DNA from: Paracoccaceae bacterium
GTDB lineage: Bacteria > Pseudomonadota > Alphaproteobacteria > Rhodobacterales > Rhodobacteraceae
DNA length: 64,000 bases
Direction of reading: 5' to 3'
Assembly (NCBI GenBank): GCA_958296035.1
Contig: OY282431.1
Span: 3,146,037 to 3,210,036 of the forward strand
The translations under genes and the position numbers were made by a program. Below are positions 58,406 to 64,000 of this stretch, one piece after another; position 1 is the stretch's first letter, and each line of letters starts with the position of its first letter. The notes under the pieces were generated by a model. It was not told where the DNA came from. It did no database searches and worked only from the letters and a program-made list of their open reading frames with translations.

Positions 58406-60304
58406 TCAACCCTGGTGCCGTGGATAACCAATCGACTTCAGTGCCCTGGCAATCCCGTCGAGTACCGCGGGTTCGTCGATCGTCGGGGGCATCTTGTATT
58501 GCTCACCATCGGCGATCTTGACCATTGTGCTGCGGAGAATCTTACCGGACCTTGTCTTGGGAAGCCGCTGTACAACGACCGCGTTCCTGAAGGCTGCCAC
58601 CGGTCCGACCCGGTCTCGTACCAGTTGAACGCACTCGGAAACAACCTGTTCATCCCGCAGGTCCGTACCGGAATTCAGGCAAATCAGTCCCAGGGGCAGT
58701 TGCCCCTTCAATTCATCGTGAACCCCGATTACCGCACATTCCGCAACATCATGATGACTTGCAACAACCTCCTCCAGAAGTCCTGTCGACAGCCTGTGAC
58801 CAGCCACATTGATCACGTCATCGGTTCTGGCCATGACGTAAACGTACGCATCTTCGTCCATGAAACCGCTGTCACCGGTCGTATAATAGCCAGGGAACTC
58901 CTCCAGATAACTGCTGCGAAAGCGGGCTTCAGAGTTCCACAGGGTTGGCAACGTGCCTGGCGGCAGGGGTAGTTTGATAGCAATTGTGCCGAGTTCGCCC
59001 CGCTCGACCTCATTGCCACCTTCGTCGAGAATACGAATGTCGTATCCCGGCATGGCCACTGCACAGGAACCGTATTTTACTGCCATGGCCTCGATTCCCA
59101 TCGGGTTGCCGGTGATCGGCCAGCCGGTTTCGGTCTGCCACCAATGATCGATAACCGGAACGCCGAGATGATTCTCCGCCCAGTGGATCGTGTCGGGATC
59201 GGCGCGTTCGCCGGCCAGGAAAAGTATGCGCAGGCCGGAAAGATCGTAACGTTCCAGCAGACGGGCATCCGGGTCTTCGCGCTTGATGGCCCTGAACGCT
59301 GTAGGCGCTGTAAACAGGACCTTGACGTCGTGTTCGTCGATCACCCGCCAAAACGCTCCGGCATCGGGTGTGCCGATCGGCTTGCCTTCATAGATTACCG
59401 AAGTGTTGCCGTGGAAGAGTGGCGCATAGCAAATATAGGAATGTCCGACGACCCAACCAACATCGGAAGCCGCCCAGAAGACCTCTCCCGGTTCTACATT
59501 GAAGAAGTTCTTCATGGTCCAGTTAAGAACTACGATATGACCTGCGGTGGGACGCACGACACCTTTGGGCTGTCCGGTCGTGCCCGATGTATAGAGGATG
59601 TAGGCGGGATGGTCACCTGCAACAGGAATGCAGTCACACGATGAGGCTCCGGCCACAAATTCCTGCCAGTCGAGATCTCGCCCCTCGATGAGTTCGGCCT
59701 CGGCTTGCGGTCTTTGCAGAACGACAGAAAACTCGGGCTTGTGGCTGGATATTTCTATCGCGGTGTCCATTAGCGGCTTGTATTCGACAATTCTGCCAGG
59801 TTCGATTCCACAGGATGCCGACAATATGCACCTTGGTTGCGCGTCGTCGATCCGGACCGCCAGCTCATTGGCAGCAAATCCACCGAACACCACCGAGTGA
59901 ATGGCTCCGATGCGGGCACAGGCCAACATGGCAATCACGGCTTCGGGTATCATCGGCATGTAGATGATGATTCGGTCGCCGACCTTGACGCCGCGCTCCA
60001 GAAGGGCACCGGCAAGTTTTCCCACCCTGTCCTGAAGTTGGCGATAGGTGATACGGGATGTGCTTCCTGTTACCGGGCTGTCGTGGATCAGGGCGATCTG
60101 GTCGCCTCGGCCAGCGACAACATGGCGGTCCACTGCGTTCCAGCAGGCATTTATTCTGCCATCACTGAACCAGTTGTAAGACTGATCGGAATTGCTGAAC
60201 AATGCCTTGCTCGGCTTTCGTTCCCATTCCACACCTTCGGCAAGCTTCATCCAGAAGGCTTCAGGGTCGGACTTCCACGCCTTGTAAATCTGCCTGTAGC
60301 TCAC
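58406..60304 (-). CDS. prpE: Propionyl-CoA synthetase (acyl-CoA ligase)
   Basis: 632 residues. The AMP-binding core has AYILYTSGTTGQPKGVVRP, DVGWVVGHSYICYAPLFHG, WWQTETGWPI, TGDSGFMDEDAYVYVMARTDDVINVAGHR and the catalytic lysine in PKTRSGKILRSTM. The N-terminus YKAWKSDPEAFWMKLAE and overall length fit PrpE (propionate) rather than Acs. Together with pccA, methylmalonyl-CoA mutase and meaB it completes a propionate activation to succinyl-CoA route in the window. Confidence 0.88.
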   Translation of the reverse strand: MSYRQIYKAWKSDPEAFWMKLAEGVEWERKPSKALFSNSDQSYNWFSDGRINACWNAVDRHVVAGRGDQIALIHDSPVTGSTSRITYRQLQDRVGKLAGALLERGVKVGDRIIIYMPMIPEAVIAMLACARIGAIHSVVFGGFAANELAVRIDDAQPRCILSASCGIEPGRIVEYKPLMDTAIEISSHKPEFSVVLQRPQAEAELIEGRDLDWQEFVAGASSCDCIPVAGDHPAYILYTSGTTGQPKGVVRPTAGHIVVLNWTMKNFFNVEPGEVFWAASDVGWVVGHSYICYAPLFHGNTSVIYEGKPIGTPDAGAFWRVIDEHDVKVLFTAPTAFRAIKREDPDARLLERYDLSGLRILFLAGERADPDTIHWAENHLGVPVIDHWWQTETGWPITGNPMGIEAMAVKYGSCAVAMPGYDIRILDEGGNEVERGELGTIAIKLPLPPGTLPTLWNSEARFRSSYLEEFPGYYTTGDSGFMDEDAYVYVMARTDDVINVAGHRLSTGLLEEVVASHHDVAECAVIGVHDELKGQLPLGLICLNSGTDLRDEQVVSECVQLVRDRVGPVAAFRNAVVVQRLPKTRSGKILRSTMVKIADGEQYKMPPTIDEPAVLDGIARALKSIGYPRHQG

Positions 60305-60613
60305 GTCATGTACCCTCCATTCAGGTCACTTCCGTGCATGAAACCGTCCGCCACACGTTCGCTTGCAATGTGCTTCGATGTCAGACCATGCGCGCCGCAA
60401 CTTACGCACCGACAAGCCAATCATCGGGCGAGTACGCAGCCTTGCGCTTCTATTGCCATTGCGAAGCGATTTCCAATCGAACGATACAAGCACTCGGGGA
60501 CACTGACATTCTCGTATCCCGTCCGCGGTCCAACGGGCGCTGCTGTGATGGGGAATTCCTGCAAGGAGTGGACGGACGCAGGATGGCTCTTGCGCCACTG
60601 AACTGTCCTGCGG
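60305..60613. other. Gap without a supported gene
   Basis: About 300 bases upstream of prpE; the prpE promoter lies here. No gene seen. Confidence 0.35.
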
Positions 60614-62023
60614 CTACCTGAGTACGAAACTCTGGTTGTTGGCAACGAGAATTACACTGTCGGTCTTAATGGCCACGACCTGGCCGCCATTCAGTTTGCT
60701 GCCGACCCGAATCTGGTAGACCTCGCCATCAGGGAACCTGACCAGTGCCTTGCGATTCGATTCGGTGCCAAAGGTCCCTATCAGGAGGAGCTTGTTCAGG
60801 TTCAGCCCATTGCCGTGCGACGAAAGGATCACTTCTTCGGCAGAGTTGAACGCTTTGCCTGGTTTGTCTGATTGCAGGACATCCCTGGATGATTTCTCGC
60901 CACGCCCAACTGCGATTTGGGAACCGGTTGAAAGCTGCTGCGGGCGGGCAACCGGCACGACAAGTTTGCCTAAGATCGAGGAACGCCTGACAGCCGGCTC
61001 GGGACGACGAATCGGCAGTGTCAACTGCAACCCATCAAGCGTTGCTGCTGCAATCTGGACTGTTTCCGGCTCCCAGGCGTCGAGGTCAAACTCCTCAACA
61101 GGACCTCCGGACTCGTCGGGGATACCAAGGGCCGTTTCATCAGATGCAAGGACGCGCTTGGTAGACAGGACGACAGGCGAGACTGATTCCTGTGCTTCGC
61201 CGACCTCAATCTGTTCGGCCACTCTCGATACCAGATTCAGTTCAACTCCGGAATCGTTGTGTGATGCGTTGTACTCGTTCGGCCGCACAAGTGGCAATTG
61301 TGGAAAGACAAGTTCCAGGTTTTCGGTTCTGGGTTTGGTTCTGGCAATTGCCGGAGAAACCACGCTTGCACGTGGCTCGAGAACCGGGTGGTGCGTTCTG
61401 ACTTCCGAAATCTCCCGGCCAGGGAATGGCATTGCTGTGTGCTTGACGACTACAGGTGTAGGCAGAAGGTAGGACGCAGCCTGTTGCTTGGCAAGGACGT
61501 GACCATCATCGTCATCATTCACTCGAGCAACCCCTGCCCTCGACAAGGGACGTCCTCTCTGTGACTGCTGCAAGTAGACCTGCGACGGCTGGGCGGCATC
61601 CGCAGGTACATAGGAACGGGTTTCGACGTGTCTGAAGGAATCCTGCAGCCTGCTGGCTCGAACACCGCCTTCTGCGGAATACAGAACTGTGGGTTGTGAC
61701 AACTGGACTTCGCCAGTGGACGCGGGGTGGCCCGAAGATGTATCGAAAGAATGTGCTGCGCTGTGGCTGGCCACGAAAACGTCCTGCGGCGCCTCGTGTT
61801 GCCCTGCACCCAACGCCTCCGACTCGTCTCGACTGTTTGCAATCCCGGTGGGCTCAACCCCTACGGGCGACATCTCGGAGACGGCGGCTAAAGACTGTTC
61901 TGCGGCAAACTGACTGGCGCTCTTTCCATCGACGTCCCTGACCGGCAGTGCCCCTCCGATTCCGATGAGGGCAAGACAAGCCGCAAGTGATAATATCGAT
62001 CTGGGCGACTGAAATCTCAACAT
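60614..62023 (-). CDS. Envelope protein with C-terminal PilP-like domain
   Basis: 469 residues. An N-terminal membrane or signal helix (SILSLAACLALIGIGGALPV) precedes a long, low-complexity Ser/Gln/Pro-rich linker. The last 80 residues, NGLNLNKLLLIGTFGTESNRKALVRFPDGEVYQIRVGSKLNGGQVVAI, are a PilP-like beta domain as found in type IV pilus and related secretion proteins. The linker is not conserved in such families. It is probably anchored in the inner membrane with the C-terminal domain in the periplasm. It may pair with the protein encoded just upstream on the same strand. Confidence 0.65.
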   Translation of the reverse strand: MLRFQSPRSILSLAACLALIGIGGALPVRDVDGKSASQFAAEQSLAAVSEMSPVGVEPTGIANSRDESEALGAGQHEAPQDVFVASHSAAHSFDTSSGHPASTGEVQLSQPTVLYSAEGGVRASRLQDSFRHVETRSYVPADAAQPSQVYLQQSQRGRPLSRAGVARVNDDDDGHVLAKQQAASYLLPTPVVVKHTAMPFPGREISEVRTHHPVLEPRASVVSPAIARTKPRTENLELVFPQLPLVRPNEYNASHNDSGVELNLVSRVAEQIEVGEAQESVSPVVLSTKRVLASDETALGIPDESGGPVEEFDLDAWEPETVQIAAATLDGLQLTLPIRRPEPAVRRSSILGKLVVPVARPQQLSTGSQIAVGRGEKSSRDVLQSDKPGKAFNSAEEVILSSHGNGLNLNKLLLIGTFGTESNRKALVRFPDGEVYQIRVGSKLNGGQVVAIKTDSVILVANNQSFVLR

Positions 62024-62296
62024 ATGCTCGAATCTACGTCAATGTGGGGCGGTGCCTATGCACTCTTGTTTACCTCTGAACCTACTAAATCCATTGTCTT
62101 GCCGCAAGTGTCTGTGCAATGTCTGGTCTCTCGACGGGAATATTGGGCTCGGCAGACACTTTGTCCCTCAACCACCGGAACTGGTACCCGGTATTCAGCA
62201 CAAATGCTGTCCACCAGGGACGAGATGCAGACTAAACAAATCCGGATTGGGGCTCAAATGTTGACGCGAACACCTCGTGAACTCGTTTGGCCATTA
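62024..62296. other. Short intergenic region
   Basis: 270 bases between two minus-strand genes; nothing recognised. Confidence 0.35.
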
Positions 62297-63067
62297 TCAC
62301 GATTTTGCTTCGGAAAGGGCGCGGCTTAATGGAAGCCGAATACCCAGACTGGCCGTATCGCGTGCTGAAAGTCCAAAGCGCCGACACAACCTGCACCTTC
62401 CCTCTGATATTCCGAAGTCGACAGCCTCGGCGAAAGGGCTGGCTGTCGACAGGGCAATCACCCGACAGGGCTCCAGCCCAAGCTGGGCTGAATACTCAAT
62501 GACCTGGCGGACCGTCGCCTTTTCGACGGCCGCCACATGAAGCGCTCCGTCATCGACAACAACGTCAATCACCAGTTGTTTGCAATCGAGCCCTTTTCCC
62601 TGCTCGAGAAGTCGCCTTGCGATGGCCTTCCGACGCAAGGGCCACAAAGACGGCTTTTCCTGTGATGCAAAGACAATTTCTTCCTCGGGGAGGATCAACA
62701 GGGCAAGCGGTCTGCCAGTACCGAGCAACAGCGCCTTTCGTTTCAACATTTTCATTCGCAGTTCGACCTGGAGGTCGTCTGCATCTATGGCGTCAAAGGC
62801 AACCCAGTTGCCACCCTGACTCCGGTGGAAAACCGAAATCATTCCATATTCGAAGATAATCGCGAACTGCGGTTTGCGACGGCGGAAGTTCAACACATCG
62901 AGAATCTCTTTGCGGTCGTTGTGATGCGCGAGCCTTGCTACAGGGGCCGGCGTGGCCAAAGATACAAGTTGATCGTATTGCGGTTGCCGGTATTGTGCAA
63001 CGGTCAACCGATACGTGCTTGGGATTATCAATACATTGGGTATGAATGGTATCCTGGCAAGGGCCAC
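62297..63067 (-). CDS. Hypothetical protein upstream of the PilP-like gene
   Basis: 256 codons. RKPQFAIIFEYGMISVFHRSQGGNWVAFDAIDADDLQVELRMKMLKRKA and RPLALLILPEEEIVFASQ resemble the N-terminal actin-like lobe seen in GspL/PilM proteins; VVVDDGALHVAAVEKATVRQVIEYSAQLGLEPCRVIAL fits the second lobe in style. The C-terminal 40 residues are basic. This suggests a cytosolic partner of the PilP-like protein, but the similarity is weak and recognised only by layout. No helical membrane segment. Confidence 0.5.
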   Translation of the reverse strand: MALARIPFIPNVLIIPSTYRLTVAQYRQPQYDQLVSLATPAPVARLAHHNDRKEILDVLNFRRRKPQFAIIFEYGMISVFHRSQGGNWVAFDAIDADDLQVELRMKMLKRKALLLGTGRPLALLILPEEEIVFASQEKPSLWPLRRKAIARRLLEQGKGLDCKQLVIDVVVDDGALHVAAVEKATVRQVIEYSAQLGLEPCRVIALSTASPFAEAVDFGISEGRCRLCRRFGLSARDTASLGIRLPLSRALSEAKS

Positions 63068-63130
63068 AGAAACGGGTCGCGTTGACGCGTGATTTCATAA
63101 CCAGGAATACAGTGTTTCGGATTGTCATAG

Positions 63131-64000
63131 ATGTCGGTGGAATCTGCTAAATCCCGATTGGAGCAATTGCTGGGGCCCCGCCTGAAGTTCTCGAGGGCAG
63201 AGCTGGAACAGCATGGTCAGAACGAATCCATCTTTCCCGTTACACCACCGGATGCCGTTGCCTACCCGGCCGGTTCCGACGAAGTGGCGGCAATCGTCGA
63301 GATCTGCTCTGCAGAGGCTTGTCCCATAATTGCCTGGGGTGCAGGTACCTCTCTTGAGGGGCACGCGCTTGCGTTTCAGGGCGGCATTACCGTGGACATG
63401 TCACTGATGAACAAGGTGCTGGAACTGAACGAGGACGACCTCAATGTCGTCGTACAGCCTGGTATCACGCGCAAGCAGCTTGAAGCAGAACTGCGTCACA
63501 GCGGGTTGTTCTTTCCAATTGACCCTGGTGCAGACGCCACTCTGGGTGGAATGGCTGCAACGCGTGCATCGGGTACGACAGCGGTTCGTTATGGTACACT
63601 GCGCGACAACGTGCTGGCACTGGAAGTGGTACTGGCGGGCGGAAAAACCATTCGAACCGGCACCCGTGCCCGCAAGTCCTCGGCAGGATACGACCTGACG
63701 GCCCTGTTTGTCGGGTCGGAAGGAACACTGGGCATCATTACCGAATTGACGTTGCGGCTCTATGCTCAGCCGGAGGCCATTTCTGCCGCCACCTGCGCAT
63801 TTGCCGATGTGGCGTCATGTGTCGACGCAGTTATCGAAATCATTCAGCTCGGTCTTCCCGTAGCACGTCTGGAGCTCATGGACACAGCCATGATGCGCGG
63901 GTTGAACCGGTGGGACAAGAGCCTCGACCTGGCCGAACAGCCACACCTTTTCATGGAGTTTCATGGCTCCGACAGTGCCGTGCGAGAGCATTCCAAAACG
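63131..64000 (+). CDS. GlcD-type FAD-linked oxidase (D-lactate/glycolate dehydrogenase), 3' end outside window
   Basis: ATG 63131 starts a frame open to the right edge (290 codons seen). The FAD-binding PCMH domain has PIIAWGAGTSLEGHALA (P-loop), NEDDLNVVVQPGITRKQLEAEL, FFPIDPGADATLGGMAATRASGTTAVRYGTLRDNVLALEVV and SAGYDLTALFVGSEGTLGIITE. These are the blocks of the GlcD/D-lactate dehydrogenase (cytochrome) family. It oxidises a 2-hydroxy acid and passes electrons to the respiratory chain. Substrate cannot be decided without the C-terminus. Confidence 0.88.
   Translation, partial: MSVESAKSRLEQLLGPRLKFSRAELEQHGQNESIFPVTPPDAVAYPAGSDEVAAIVEICSAEACPIIAWGAGTSLEGHALAFQGGITVDMSLMNKVLELNEDDLNVVVQPGITRKQLEAELRHSGLFFPIDPGADATLGGMAATRASGTTAVRYGTLRDNVLALEVVLAGGKTIRTGTRARKSSAGYDLTALFVGSEGTLGIITELTLRLYAQPEAISAATCAFADVASCVDAVIEIIQLGLPVARLELMDTAMMRGLNRWDKSLDLAEQPHLFMEFHGSDSAVREHSKT

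Noticed and set aside
60750-61472. 240-codon plus-strand frame opposite the PilP-like gene
   Set aside because: Shadow frame produced by the Ser/Pro-rich linker of the minus-strand gene.
1-64000. Search for CRISPR arrays, prophage structural genes and rRNA
   Set aside because: No regularly spaced repeats, no phage head or tail genes and no rRNA sequence were seen.

Overview
The window looks like an alphaproteobacterial chromosome segment of moderate GC, from a lineage whose accessory genes are decaying. Four signs support this. The tRNA-His has no G at position -1 and has a G1-U72 pair and an A73 discriminator, the recoded alphaproteobacterial form. There is a MmcB-type DNA-repair gene. A probable 6S RNA lies directly upstream of 5-formyl-THF cyclo-ligase and the TIGR00282 phosphoesterase. 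There is also a DUF6280-type small protein. Long housekeeping genes are intact, but many defence, toxin-antitoxin and mobile genes carry stops or frameshifts, and gaps of 300-950 bp are common. This suggests a shrinking or symbiont-like genome; the lifestyle is inference.

Layout. Positions 1-3.7 kb: an AbiEii relic with an amber codon, a three-gene minus-strand cluster (TIGR04255 protein, HTH protein, 'QTCDIV' protein truncated at its 3' end) and a broken metallo-beta-lactamase-fold hydrolase. 4-5.2 kb: class-V aminotransferase. 5.6-8 kb: an AT-rich island with a TIR (ThsB-like) protein, a RipA-like three-helix membrane protein and a start-less ATPase/ankyrin pseudogene. 8.2-14.5 kb: an MsbA-like ABC exporter split in two, a glycosyltransferase, a TIGR00282 phosphoesterase, fthC, 6S RNA and mmcB. 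15-16.6 kb: an XRE-ImmA regulator/protease followed by a PIN-domain relic. 17.1-29.2 kb: tRNA-His, glutamate-type dehydrogenase, lepA, rpmB, meaB, a DUF3108 protein, an IS4 fragment, efp and a thioesterase. 29.6-32.2 kb: a SLOG-like protein and a broken AbiEi/AbiEii pair. 32.9-37.2 kb: ygfZ-like gene, yebC family, an EamA transporter and a broken sulfatase. 37.5-39.3 kb: a PIN nuclease coupled to an OLD-like ATPase. 39.7-46.4 kb: MFS exporter, pccA, a DUF4174 protein and methylmalonyl-CoA mutase. 46.7-50.7 kb: an AlbA_2 protein plus a PHP/SMC-like TrlF-family ATPase. 52.4-54.4 kb: an IS1-type transposase with one ochre codon, next to a Clp-fold serine proteinase operon. 54.8-64 kb: mgtE, guanine deaminase, upp, prpE, a PilP-like protein and a GlcD-type FAD oxidase running off the end.

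How the genes fit together. PrpE, PccA, methylmalonyl-CoA mutase and MeaB form a propionate to succinyl-CoA route, dispersed rather than in one operon. LepA, EF-P, L28, tRNA-His, the YebC-family factor and 6S RNA serve translation and global transcription. The intact accessory modules most worth following are TIR/RipA-like, PIN/ATPase, AlbA_2/PHP-ATPase, the TIGR04255/HTH cluster and the SLOG gene. None can be named as a characterised system from sequence reading alone.
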